A DNA stretch of 64,000 nt from assembly GCA_963576565.1 (NCBI GenBank), contig OY755042.1, forward strand, positions 101,054,185-101,118,184, in the 5' to 3' direction. The notes under the pieces are model-generated. The model was not told where the DNA came from and made no database searches. It saw only the letters and a list, made by a program, of their open reading frames with translations. The translations under genes and the position numbers were made by a program. The stretch's first letter is position 1; each line of letters opens with the position of its first letter. This document shows, one piece after another, positions 22,381 through 32,982 of this stretch. This stretch comes from Aspidapion aeneum. Lineage: Eukaryota > Arthropoda > Insecta > Coleoptera > Brentidae.

Positions 22381-22754
22381 GTTGCCAGTGCCTTGATTAA
22401 ATTGAAATCCGATATTACGGAACGAATATTTTTCTTGTAGGGAGTGTTCAATCAGTTATACTAAACGGTAGATATAGAATTTTCGGTCACTTTTATACCA
22501 TAGCTTAATTTTTCGGCAGACCGAACCTTTTTTTTCTGTGTTGTATACTGCCGATGCCGTCCCTAACAAGACGGCCGCATGTCGATTTTTTGATATATCG
22601 AGTTATTAACATTTTCAGATTTTATGGACCAAAGATTATAGATTATAATATATTTGTGGACAAAAACTCATCAAAAAATATATTTGTTTATAAAAATCAA
22701 AGAAAATTAATTTTGAAAATTAATGGTTTTGGAAGGCCTTAAATTTTTACCCAG
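22381..22754. other. No gene recognised
   Basis: Short stretch between the LINE fragment and the satellite array without recognisable features. Confidence 0.35.
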
Positions 22755-24509
22755 TCTTCCTAGGCATAGACATGTAAGAACATACTGAGTTAAGATTCGA
22801 AAAAACGTCATATAGCGAATTTTAGGGCCAAATTTTCAAAATTCATATTTCAAAAACTATACAGTTTATCAACAAAAGCACAGAGTTGCAATATGGTGCG
22901 ACCATAGAGATGTGAAAAAACCACACCCTCAGATAAGATTCGGCAAAACATCATTTAGTGAATTTTGCCAAACTTTGATAATTCATATTTATTGAATTTC
23001 AGTGTATAAGACCAAAATGGCCAAATTTTGAAAATTCATAATTTAAAAACTATACAGTTTATCAACAAAAGCACGGAGCTGCAGTATGCTGGGCCATAGA
23101 AATGCGAAAAAACCACACCTTGAGTTAAGATTCGGAAAAACGTCATTTAACGAATTTTAGTGTAGGGCATTCCACAAGACCAATATGGTCAAACTGAAAA
23201 TTGATATTTCAAAAACTATACACTTTATTGACAAAAGCACCGAGTTGCATTATGGTGGGGCGATGGAGATGCGACAAAACCACACCATAAGTTAAGATTC
23301 CAAAAAACGTTATTTAACGAATTTTAGTGTAGGCCATCCCATAAGACCAAAATGGCCAAACTTTGAAAATTGATATTTAAAGAACAATACACTTTATCCA
23401 CAAAAGCACCGAGTTGTAGTATGGTGGGGCTATGGAGATGCGACAAAACCACACCCTGAGTTAAGATTTGAAAAAAACGTCATTTAACGAATTTTAGGTT
23501 AGGGCATCCCATAAGACCAATATGGCCAAACTTTGAAAATTGATATTTCAAAAAATATCCACTTTATTGACAAAAGCACCGAGTTGTATTATGGTGGGGC
23601 GATGGAGATGCGACAAAACCACACCATAAGTTAAGATTCCAAAAAACGTCATTTAACGAATTTTAGTGTAGGCCATCCCATAAGACCAAAATGGCCAAAC
23701 TTTGAAAATTGATATTTCAAGAACAATACACTTTATCGAGAAAAGCACCGAGTTGTAGTATGGTGGGGCTATGGAGATGCGACAAAACCACACCCTGAGT
23801 TAGGATTCCAAAAAACGTCATTTAGCGAATTTTAGGGTAGGAAATCCCATAAGACCAATATGGCCAAACTTTGAAAATTGATATTTCAAAAACTATCTAC
23901 TTTATTGACAAAAGCACCGAGTTGTAGTATGGTGGGGCCATGTAGATGCGTCAAAACCACACCCTGAGTTAAGATTCCAAAAAACGTCATTTAGCGAATT
24001 TTAGGGTAGGGAATCCATAAGACCAATATGGTAAAATTATGAAAATTGATATTTCAAAAACTATACACTTTATCGACAAAAGCACCGAGTTGTAGTATGG
24101 TGGGGCCATGAAGATGCGACAAAACCACACCCTGAGTTAAGATTTCAAAAAACGTCATTTAACGAATTTTAGGGTAGGGAATCCCATAAGACCAATATGG
24201 CCAAACTTTGAAAATTGATATTTTAAAAACTATACACTTTATCGACAAAAGCACCGAGTTGTAGTATGGTGGGGCCATGGAGATGCGACACAACCACACC
24301 CTGAGTTAGGATTCCAAAAAATGTCATTTAACGAATTTTAGGGTAGGGAATCTAGGGTTACCAGATGAAAACGTCTCTAACCAGGACCAGCCGTCAAGAA
24401 AATCCGGACAAAATCCGGACGTCAAAATTTTTTCGATGCCACACACGAAAAAATCAACTTTTTTTTTATTGAAACAATAACTAATAAATAACATAATATA
24501 CCTACTATT

Positions 24510-24839
24510 TTATAGGTATTTTTCACTGCTTTGTATTTTATTCAACAGCGTTGAATTTTTAGGCAGAAGTACAAAATCGTAAAATTCTGACCAGCGCATA
24601 TTTCTTAAATTGTATGAAGTCATGAGTATTCCTTTTACAAAAGATAAAAGCAGCCTATTTCTTTCTTTGGTCCACTGGGTAGAAATACTTGCATTAAAAT
24701 ATTTTGCCCATTTTTCGTGGGTAGGCAGATTGTGGTCGTCAGAAGTAGAATTGTCTGATATGTACTTTTTTAGATTACAAACTTCATCAAAAAAATTGTG
24801 TGTGCTTAAACCACACGGCAGAAGTGTAAACTTCAACAA
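24510..24839 (-). pseudogene. hAT transposase C-terminal fragment
   Basis: The 109-codon frame includes FFDEVCNLKKYISDN and HEKWAKYF, then jumps to TQWTKERNRLLLSFVKGILM, NMRWSEFYDFVL and LNKIQSSEKYL. These resemble the last part of hAT transposases, where an ERNRL..VK..L..KYN...EFY pattern follows the dimerisation motif. The usual NAEVERVFS block between the two parts is absent, which points to an internal deletion. The catalytic residues and zinc finger are missing, so it is not functional. Family assignment is from memory of the motif pattern, not from a search. Confidence 0.6.
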
Positions 24840-24864
24840 GGCGAAATTAATAATACTTCTTTAA

Positions 24865-25166
24865 GCGGGGTCTTCACATAACGTTTTACCTTACGTCTTG
24901 CCTGTCAGTCAAAAGGGCAAGTATGACGGTTGAAAGACTAGCGTAGACACTTGATAGTTTTAGCGTACGTTTTTAGATCAGTTTTTGATACAAAACGATG
25001 GTTTTATTGGAAAACAATGCGTGATCCGGTCAGTTCTCTAGGCGGTCTTCCGTCTTAAATCAGTTCAAGTATAACGTCCGTTTTTCCGTCTACACACAAA
25101 GTTTTACTTGATGCGTTTTGACTGAACAGGCAAGATGTAAGGTAAAACGTTATGTGAAGACCCCGC
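24865..25166. mobile_element. 302-bp MITE flanked by TTAA
   Basis: Inverted ends GCGGGGTCTTCACATAACGT (over 40 bp, continuing through TTTTACCTTAC) lie between TTAA at 24861-24864 and 25167-25170. TTAA targeting is typical of piggyBac-like and some other elements. It is nested inside the hAT element, which is nested in the satellite. Confidence 0.75.
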
Positions 25167-26086
25167 TTAAAGGTGAATTCACACTGCTAAATTTATCGAC
25201 GATTATTGTTTAATTACATTTTTTGAAACTAGTTTATTTTGCATTATTTGATGTTTATAAAAGCGGCTACTTTAAAATCCGGACGTTTATGAAAAATCCG
25301 CCCGGACCCACCCGGACGTAGTAAAAATCCGGACATGTCCGGATTAATCCGGACGTCTGGTAACCCTAAGGGAATCCCATATGACCAAAATGGTCAAACT
25401 TTGAAAATTGCAGTATGCTGCGCCATAGAAATGCGACAAAACCATACCCTCTGAGTTAAGATTCCAAAAAACGTCATTTAACGAATTTTAGTGTATAGGG
25501 CATCCCATAAGACCAATATGGTCAAATTTTGAAAATTGATATTTCAAGAACAATACACTTTATCGACAAAAACACCGAGTTGTAGTATGGTGGGGCCATG
25601 GAGATGCATCAAAACCACACCCTGAGTTAAGATTCCAAAAAACGTCATTTAACGAATTTTAGGGTAGGGAATCCCATAAGACCAAAATGGTCAAACTTTG
25701 AAAATTGATATTTCAAAAACTATACACTTTATTGACAAAAGCACCGAGTTGTAATATGGTGGGGCCATGGAGATGCGACAAAACTACACCCTGAGTCAAG
25801 TTCCAAAAAACGTCATTTAACGAATTTTAGTGTAGGGCATTCCATAAGACCAAAATGGCCAAACTTTTAAAATTCATATATCAAAAACTATACAGTTTAT
25901 CAACAAAAGCACCGAGTTGAAGTATGGTGGGGCCCTGGAGATTCGAAAAAAACTTACCCTAAGTTAAGATTCGGAAAACGTCATTTAGCCAATTTCAGGG
26001 TAGAAAAACCCAAAAGACCAAACTGGCCAAAATTTGAAAATTCATATTTCCAAAACTATACAGTTTATCAACAAAAGCACAGAGTT

Positions 26087-27286
26087 CCCAAAAAACAATT
26101 AAAGTTGTAACGACGAAACCCCAACTAGAAAGAATTTCTTAAAAGTAACCGCAACGTACTCCCGCTACGTCTCAGTATACCATACAGCGACGTTATAATT
26201 CCCTAAGTGGGGAACCAATTTCTGGTTATAACTACTTGGCCAAGTGTTTAAAGTCACTGTAGTAACAACTACACTACTACGTCGTAGCCAGGTATCTACT
26301 ACGTCGTAGAGGCTGTTTTTTTTCCGTAATGGCATAAAAGTTGCGATGTAGTTGCAAATAATATAATCGTTTCTTTTTGGTAGAATTGTTACACAATATG
26401 GTGGACACAACAGTAAACAGACTCGCTTAGTTTTTTTGTTTGGTTATGGTTATAATATAAACTATGTTATCCAAAAGTGTGAGAATTTACGAGCAGAGGA
26501 TCAAAATTCGAGTGCGACGCAAAGTTTTTTGCATAACATGCATTATATATATTGCAAAAAACCGGTGCGCCCGTAAAATTGAGCCGTTTTCTGGTGGCTG
26601 ATGGAATTTTTGTGTTGTGATTTTGGAGGTTATGTTTTCATAATCGACAGTTAACTCCAACAAATGATGCTTAAGAAGATCATTTTTGGTAAGCTTGAAC
26701 TAATTTGTTTATAAAATAGTATGGCTCTTTAATATGAGCTCATAAAACGACAACAAAAATATTAAATTTTCTTTCTTACATAAAAACATGGCGTCCCAAA
26801 CTATATTCCCTGATAGTCGAAAAGGTTACTTGAAAGTAGTTGCGGCTTTAAAGTTGATCCAAAAAGTTATTTTGTCTACATTGTTACATCAGATGTTACT
26901 ATGATGACACAAACTTTTGTGGTAAAAATTAAAGTTATAATGTAGGTGTCGGATACACTTGTTTGGGACTCCAATGAAGCTTAACTTTCTAGTGGTAATT
27001 AAGTAGGATATAAAAGTCAGGGCGACTACGAAATAACGACTAAAAAGAAAGTAAAACTTTAGCAACGTCCTATTGTGGTAGAGAAGACTATCAGAATCGA
27101 CTATCAAGAAACAATCCTATGAAGTAGTTTAGAGGGTCGTTTTTACGAAACATCTACTATTTCCTGATACTAAATAGTAGTTAGAACTAAAAAGTAACAA
27201 ATTTTGGTTGGGATCACCACATTTCTACTATAAGAAAGTAGCAAAGCCTTTAGAACATGTAGCCGCTACTATAAATGTTAGTTGGG
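26087..27286 (-). mobile_element. Non-autonomous DNA transposon, CCCA-ended family, copy 2
   Basis: Starts CCCAAAAAACAATTAAAG and ends GTTAGTTGGG, interrupting a satellite monomer between GAGTT and TTGCAATATGG. It is the inverted relative of 3997-4937; the right half of that copy matches 26100-26420. The target duplication is only 2 or 3 bp (TT or GTT), depending on where the end is placed. No transposase was recognised. Confidence 0.7.
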
Positions 27287-27606
27287 TTGCAATATGGTGG
27301 GACCATAGAGATTCGAAAAAACCACACCCTGAGTTAAGATTCGAACAAACGTCATTTAGCGAATTTTAGGGTAGAGAATCCCATAAGACCAAAATTGACA
27401 AACTTTCAAAATTCATATTTCAAAAACTGTACAGTTTATCAACAAAAGCACCGCGTTACAGTATGGTGGGGCCATAGTGATGCAAAAAAACTACACACTA
27501 AGTGAAGATACCGAAAATCGTCATTTAGCCAATTTAGGGTAGGGAATCCCATAAGATCAAAATGTCGAAACTTTGAAAATTCTTATTTCAAAAACTATAG
27601 ATTTTA

Positions 27607-28035
27607 TAGAGATGACTACATTTTGCTTAATAATTTATGTTATAACTAAAAACTTAGTAATACATCCTTTTATTTTATAAACATATTTATTTATTTTTTA
27701 TTATTCATTTATTTCATAGAACTAAACTGACACTTTTCGCCATCTGTACGTTTCAGTTTGAACTTCTGCACTTTAAACCTACAGAAACTAAGCTACAACG
27801 CCAACCGACAGAATTACCGCACGCACGCTAAGTGACAAACGCTTAACTGCATTTTTACCTTTCTTTATCTCTAAAGCTAGATTGCTGAAAAAGATAGGTA
27901 GGTTATACGAACGGGCGGTAAAGGTAAACCGTTTTTGGGTAGATAATTTCCGTACAATTGTGTACGTACATAGCACGTCCACTAGCTACGTACATTTACG
28001 TACCTTTTACGTCGGTACTTCTCGGGACCAATAAG
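27607..28035. other. Flank of a DNA transposon, with a TACGTAC-rich tail
   Basis: No gene. The last 80 bases (about 27955-28030) are rich in TACGTAC and ACGTACATT words, the same type of sequence as 30849-30925 and 40666-40985. Confidence 0.45.
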
Positions 28036-28707
28036 GTACCCAGGTAGCAAGGTCACGTTTTTTAAACGTCAAAAACAGGTCATTTTTAATGACCATTGCC
28101 GTCTCTAACCTGACGTGTAAATGACGTTCAAAAGACACACCCAAATTGACGTCATTTTCAGACTTTTTAAAGACGTCAGCAATATGGCGTACCATAAGGT
28201 GGTGATACTTTGCAACAATTTTTGGATATTTTTGATAAAAACTCGTATGCACCATTAAGCTACATTATCGGCTCCAATATATGTATGATTTCCATGTTTT
28301 AGCTTTACATAGACTATAATTTTATTTTTGTAAAAGTTCAGGAAAAGCCTTTTTTTTTAAACTGAAAAGCTGTGTAAAGTCACCCAGCGATGGTGATAAA
28401 TTACACAGGCGTTAAAAAGTGTAAATATTTTAAAATAGGTACGTCTTTGGGACGTCATTACACTTTAATAATGTTTTAAAAATATTATTCTTGAATTCTG
28501 CATTGAAAAATAATAAGTAAATACTAATTATTAATGAAAAAAACGTTTATTTCAAATAATCAAATACTCTCTGGCTATTGCTAGCAAATTCGTTTGTTTC
28601 CTTATTAAAAACAATACCAGTAAAACTTAAAATATAAACTAGCCCCTTAGTAAGAACATTTTTTATCAAAATTATTAACAAAGTTAAGAAAATAATCCTA
28701 TTCTTAC

Positions 28708-29080
28708 CTAAACTAAATATTTTTTAAAATCAATATTAAAAGTATAAATTCCCCTTTTTTCTTGTGGGGGTGGCAAAATACAAACTATATCATCTTTGTC
28801 TTGAACAGAGATATCATTTTCTTGGGGAAAAACGAAAGTATTTTCTTTTTTTTACCTTAAATACTTAAGTGTCACATCAGTTCTCTCGAATTTCTCGATT
28901 TTAGCAATATAATGTTTTATTGTCTTTTTGGTGGCTTTATTATTGCATATTGCCCTTTCTTGGGAATAAGTTTGGATATGTTCTGATCGCGTTTCTTTAC
29001 TTCCATATAATCTTGATCCATTTCTTCGTCATCAGAGGAATCATTATTCTCCTTTTCTGACATAAAATCTTCAAATGCCA
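28708..29080 (-). pseudogene. Decayed transposon-associated coding remnant
   Basis: On the minus strand a splice-acceptor-like TTTTTCAG precedes 29080. The first frame reads VAFEDFMSEKENNDSSDDEE and MEVKKRDQ, GQYAIIK; after a frameshift near 28920 it continues KKTIKHYIAKIEKFERTDVT LKYLR, and after another near 28860 ENTFVFPQENDISVQDKDDI followed by VCILPPPQEKRGIYTFNIDF and a stop at 28710-28708. The pattern (acidic linker, GxYxIxK, FVFP..ND.S..D.DDI...LP.P) resembles uncharacterised insect proteins that I associate with transposons, but I cannot name the family. Two frameshifts show decay. Function unknown. Confidence 0.5.
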
Positions 29081-29207
29081 CTGAAAAATAGGTGTGTAAA
29101 GTATCACTAGGGTAGAAAAAATTTAATATTTTTTATAAATATTTATAAAAAAAACTTTTTGTTTTTGTCATGTCATCAATCTATACACCTAATTAGTTAG
29201 CAAAGTC

Positions 29208-30205
29208 GGCTCTGGAACGAAATAGCGATGTACAAAATAGCGACGTTCAAAATAGCGAGTAATGAAATAGCGACTATCAAAATAGCGATGTAATGAAAGA
29301 GCGACTATCAAAATAGCGATGTATCAAAATAGCGTTTGTAACAAAACAGCGACATATCAAAATAGCGATGTATCAAAATAGCGACAATCATAATAGCGAT
29401 ATATCAAAATAGCGACAACGAAAATAGCGACAATCAAAATAGCGATATATCAAAATAGCGATGTATCAAAATAGCGATGTATCAAAATAGCGATGTATGA
29501 AAATGGCGATGTATGAAAATACCGAATCAAACCAAACCGAATCAAATCAATCCAAACCGAAATGCGCTATTATATCCTATTTTGACTATACCAAATTATT
29601 TAAAAAAAAAACTTTCCTGATTCTTTTCCGGGATCCTAGAGAGTGTGAATCCGAACCGAACCGAACCGATCTGAACCGAATTCGGTTCGGTTCGGATTCA
29701 TACTCTCTAGGATTCCGGAAAAGAAGTCTGGAGAGGTTTTTTTTGAAAAAATATGCTGGTTCGGTTCGGTTCGGTTCAGTTTGGTTCGGTTCGGATTCAC
29801 ACCCTTTAGGATCCCGGGAAAGAAGTCAGGAAAGTTTTTTTTTTGAAAACATTTCTTAGAAAGAAACCCTTTAGTCGAGCTATATTCCAAAACGGAACCG
29901 AAATATCTCTATTTTGATAGTCGCTATTTTGTTACATCGCTGTTTTGATAGTCGCTATTTTGTTACATCGCCATTTTGATAGTCGCTATTTTGTTACATC
30001 GCTATTTTGATAGTCGCTATTTTGTTACATCGCTTTTTTGTTACATCGCTATTTCGTTACAATCGCTATTTTGTTACATCGCTATTTTGTTACATCGCTA
30101 TTTTGATAGTCGCCTTTTCATTACATCGCTATTTTGATTGTCGCTATTTCGATACCGCTATTTTAATAGTCGCTATTTTGTACATCGCTATTTCGTTCCA
30201 GAGCC
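29208..30205. mobile_element. 998-bp foldback element with 9-bp duplication and 16-bp subrepeats
   Basis: Perfect inverted ends GGCTCTGGAACGAAATAGCG are flanked by AGCAAAGTC at 29199-29207 and 30206-30214. The left arm (29208-29520) is a tandem series of about 13-17 bp units such as AAAATAGCGATGTATC and AAAATAGCGACAATC; the right arm (29905-30205) is its complement (TCGCTATTTTGTTACA). The loop holds CCGAACCGAACC / GGTTCGGTTCGG pentamer runs and two imperfect copies of a TCCGGGATCCTAGAG-like block. A 9-bp duplication with long inverted ends is characteristic of Mutator-like elements. It encodes nothing. Confidence 0.85.
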
Positions 30206-30848
30206 AGCAAAGTCCTATTACTTACCAGAACGTGCTCAGACACCTTAGCATTTGACCTATTAAAATTCATCAGTTTCTCTCTGTTATTTCAAAGCTTCCG
30301 ATGCGTGAGCTAGTATGATTGGGACCAAATCAGAACATCAGAAACACACACACAGACCTATTTGTGACTTTTTTAAAACTCGCCTGAATATATGACATAT
30401 TCCCTGCAGTTGAGAACACTGAAGGAAACTTAGACACAGAAGGCGACTCTTCTGTGACTTAGACCTGGAAGTACTGGAACAGGTACAGCGGTGTTCTATG
30501 AGGGACAGATCAAAACAGACCTAAGCCCAGACTTACACATCTCCACCTTGAAGCGAAAGACGCCTCGAAGTCTTGATTTAATATTTAATTTATTTTACAT
30601 TTCGTATAAATCCGGTCAAGTACTGCCTGGGGCACCATCTATGTAAGAATGAGTGTATGTCACTCGGACAAAGTGTTCAGTGTGGGTAGTGACCAATATA
30701 TGACGTTTTTCAGACCTCAAAAACTACACTACGAAAAGACGTCAAATAATTGACGCCTTAAAGACAACATTTTTTGGTAGATGACCTGCTGGTCACCCAA
30801 ATGACCACTTTTCGACGATGACCCGATGACCCCTTGCCACCTGGGTAC

Positions 30849-30925
30849 GTACTGTGGACGTACAAATGTGTACGTCTATGGTACGTACAATACGTACATA
30901 TATAGTACGTACATTTTACGTTCAG
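30849..30925. repeat. TACGTAC-rich array fragment
   Basis: Repeated GTACGTACA-type words directly outside the right end of the 2.8 kb transposon; the matching left block is at 27955-28030. Confidence 0.55.
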
Positions 30926-31029
30926 TTTAGAGATGCGCTTCCAAAAATTTACATACACTAGTTAACATTTAACGGCAATGTTAGAGATATATTACTTAAA
31001 TATTAAATTCAGCAAAACAAACTTCAAAC

Positions 31030-31215
31030 TAGGGATGGCCGGAGCAGTAAATTTGCCGGAACAGGTCTGACCTGTTCCGATTTTTATTATGACCTGTTCC
31101 GAAACATCTGCTCCTGCTCCAAACTGTTCCGGACTTTTCAAGGGAAATAAATTGCAACTGTTCCGCATTTTATGAAAGGAACAATTTGTTCCTGCATTGC
31201 AGGAACAGATGTGCT
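31030..31215 (+). repeat. Left terminal arm of the 9 kb element (CTGTTCC repeats)
   Basis: Multiple copies of CTGTTCCG and GGAACAG in both orientations; complementary in character to the right arm at about 39925-40078. Pairing is strong in the outer 20 bp and looser further in. Confidence 0.65.
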
Positions 31216-31739
31216 GCATGAAATCTAACTATGCGTGTGCTCTGTTATTGGTGTTACAAGGTATATAAATGAGGTACAGGGTGTTAACCGCTATATCTGG
31301 TTGTCGCTTATAACAATTTAAAACGAAATGCAATTTTTACAAAACGCTTCACTTTTTGCTGTTTTCCTTATTTCACGTAAATTTTATTGGATTTGGATTG
31401 GTTTTTTATATTCAATTTCAAATATTTTTATTGTTTCCTACTTCCTTGCTTTGAACGAAAGCAGAGAACATATAACATCTAAAGAACCTCCGCCAAATCG
31501 CTCAATCGCGAGCCCAGTTAAACTTTGCCAGAAGAAGAGGGCTCTGCGATCGTTACTTTGCGAGTTACAGTGGCGGAGGCATGCAAGGCGCCTGTTCAGA
31601 TACACTATTAAGGTGACCATGTTTTAAACGTTTTTATTAACTTCACAGAGCCTGGCGATGTCTGTCATCAAATCTAGCGATTTATTTTTGACACACTTCC
31701 CGTGAACCGATTTTAATGAAATTTAGCAAAGTAGTGTAG

Positions 31740-32260
31740 GTCCGATGACGATACAATACTAAGAAAACAGATGGGTGGTAAAAGGTGGTTAAGGGGTGTA
31801 AAAGGGATAAATCCATAACTTTGAAACCAAATCAGATATGACCATGCGGACAAACAAAAATCGGAAGTAGGGGGTGGTAAGGGGTAAGGGCTGTAAAGGG
31901 GGTAAATTTAGAACTTTGTAAAAATACAAATAGAAACATGCCGTTTTCAGATTTATGATTGGTTCTGGTGACAATATAATTTTATGATAAAAAAACGGCG
32001 GTAGGGGGACGTCAGGGCTGTAAAGGGGGTAAATTCATAAGTAGTAATCAAAACAGACACGAATATGCGATTTTCAGATTTATGATTTGATCTAGTGACC
32101 ATCCAAATTTATGAAAAAAAACGGATTTAAGGGGTTGGTTAGAAGTGCAAAAGAGGTAAATTCTGACCTTTGATATTTAAATAAATACGAACATGCGATT
32201 TTCAGATTAATGTTTTGTTCTGCTGACAATACTATTTTATGAAAAAAACGGAGGTATCGC
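31740..32260 (+). repeat. About 120-bp degenerate tandem repeat
   Basis: Four or so units share GGGGTAAATTCATAA-, ACATGCGATTTTCAGATT- and GACAATA(T)TTTTATGA-like words with a GGTAGGGG-type G-rich segment. The preceding 31680-31740 resembles the same unit. No coding potential. Confidence 0.6.
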
Positions 32261-32558
32261 AGATAAACTAAGGATTGAGGAATGGAATTGTATAAAATTG
32301 TCAGAAAAGAAACCTTGTAATCATGAGGCACTACTAGAAATGGGAAGGCTGTGAAAGCCATAATTATACATCTTGCATACTTCTGTTTTTTTCATTAAAA
32401 AAAAATTAAAAAATAATATAAATCTATATTTTTAGTTAAACGATTTTTTTCGAAAATTGTACTAAAAAGTAAAAAATACCTTAGAAGATTTCTGTTGGCA
32501 CATTATATATTTTTAAGTTCAATACAAAGTCGGGGTAAATTATTAAAGATATTAGATA

Positions 32559-32982
32559 GTTTAAGTTGTGCTACGTATTTTTACGTAAAACTGCACGTTA
32601 AGCGCTCTACGTTTTGTTCCAAATTTTAGTTTAAGTTGAATGTTTTTACGTTACCATAACAAGTCTACTAATAGCAGAGAATATGGAATTCGGCACTGTG
32701 TTTTTTTGACGTTCCAATTTTGTTTTTTGTCTTTCAACTACAGTAGGAATATATTTTCAGTGAATCGTTTGTACTGGAAGCGGAAATTATCGTCTAGGCC
32801 TCATTTTTCGATCGGTCAATCAACCAATTCTATTCTTTGGTAACGTTAAGGTGCCCGCAGACTGCCGTAAGCTAACGTAAATACGTAAGCTCCTAACGTG
32901 ACCTTGACGACGGTGTGACGAAGTGCGCTTGCGTAACTGTCAAATCTCATGCTTACGTAAAAATACGTAGCACAACTTAAAC
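32559..32982. mobile_element. About 424-bp MITE, copy 2 of the 7878 family
   Basis: Same ends as 7878-8307 (GTTTAAGTTGTGCTACGTAT and complement) but the interior runs in the opposite orientation: the CTGCACGTTAAGCGC segment is on the left here and on the right there. Confidence 0.75.

Larger units (their letters stand above)
24353..25368 (-). mobile_element. hAT element with 8-bp duplication inside the satellite
   Basis: Ends TAGGGTTACCAGATG and complement of GTCTGGTAACCCTA are flanked by perfect AGGGAATC at 24345-24352 and 25369-25376; removing the insert restores a normal satellite monomer. Subterminal TCCGGAC repeats are present in both arms. It keeps a fragment of hAT transposase on the minus strand and contains a smaller MITE, so it is an internally deleted, non-autonomous copy. 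Confidence 0.9.
22755..27606. repeat. 169-bp satellite array (about 15 monomers) with nested insertions
   Basis: The word ACGAATTTTAGGGTAGGGAA recurs at intervals of 167-170 bp from about 23152 to 24333, and monomers share GACCAATATGGCCAAACTTT, CAAAAGCACCGAGTTG, TATGGTGGGGCCATGGAGAT and CCACACCCTGAGTTAAGATT. Blocks lie at 22755-24352, 25369-26086 and 27287-27606, separated by two transposons. Edge monomers (first two and last two) are more divergent than the central ones, as expected for homogenisation within an array. A 169-bp period is close to one nucleosome repeat. Confidence 0.9.
28036..30848 (-). mobile_element. 2.8 kb DNA transposon with GTACCCAGGTRGCAAGG ends
   Basis: Left end GTACCCAGGTAGCAAGGTCA and, as complement of the right, GTACCCAGGTGGCAAGG define inverted termini; subterminal regions of both contain AGGTCAT and ACGTC words. 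Both sides are flanked by TACGTAC-rich DNA, so it inserted into such an array or carries part of it. Inside are a minus-strand coding remnant (28708-29080) and a 998-bp foldback element (29208-30205). The end palindrome (GTAC) hides the target duplication, so the superfamily is unassigned. Confidence 0.55.

Noticed and set aside
29208..29520. Regular short repeats with short variable parts, CRISPR-like at first sight
   Set aside because: Repeat units are only about 16 bp with no true spacers, the array is mirrored at 29905-30205, and it lies within an element with a 9-bp duplication in a eukaryotic genome.
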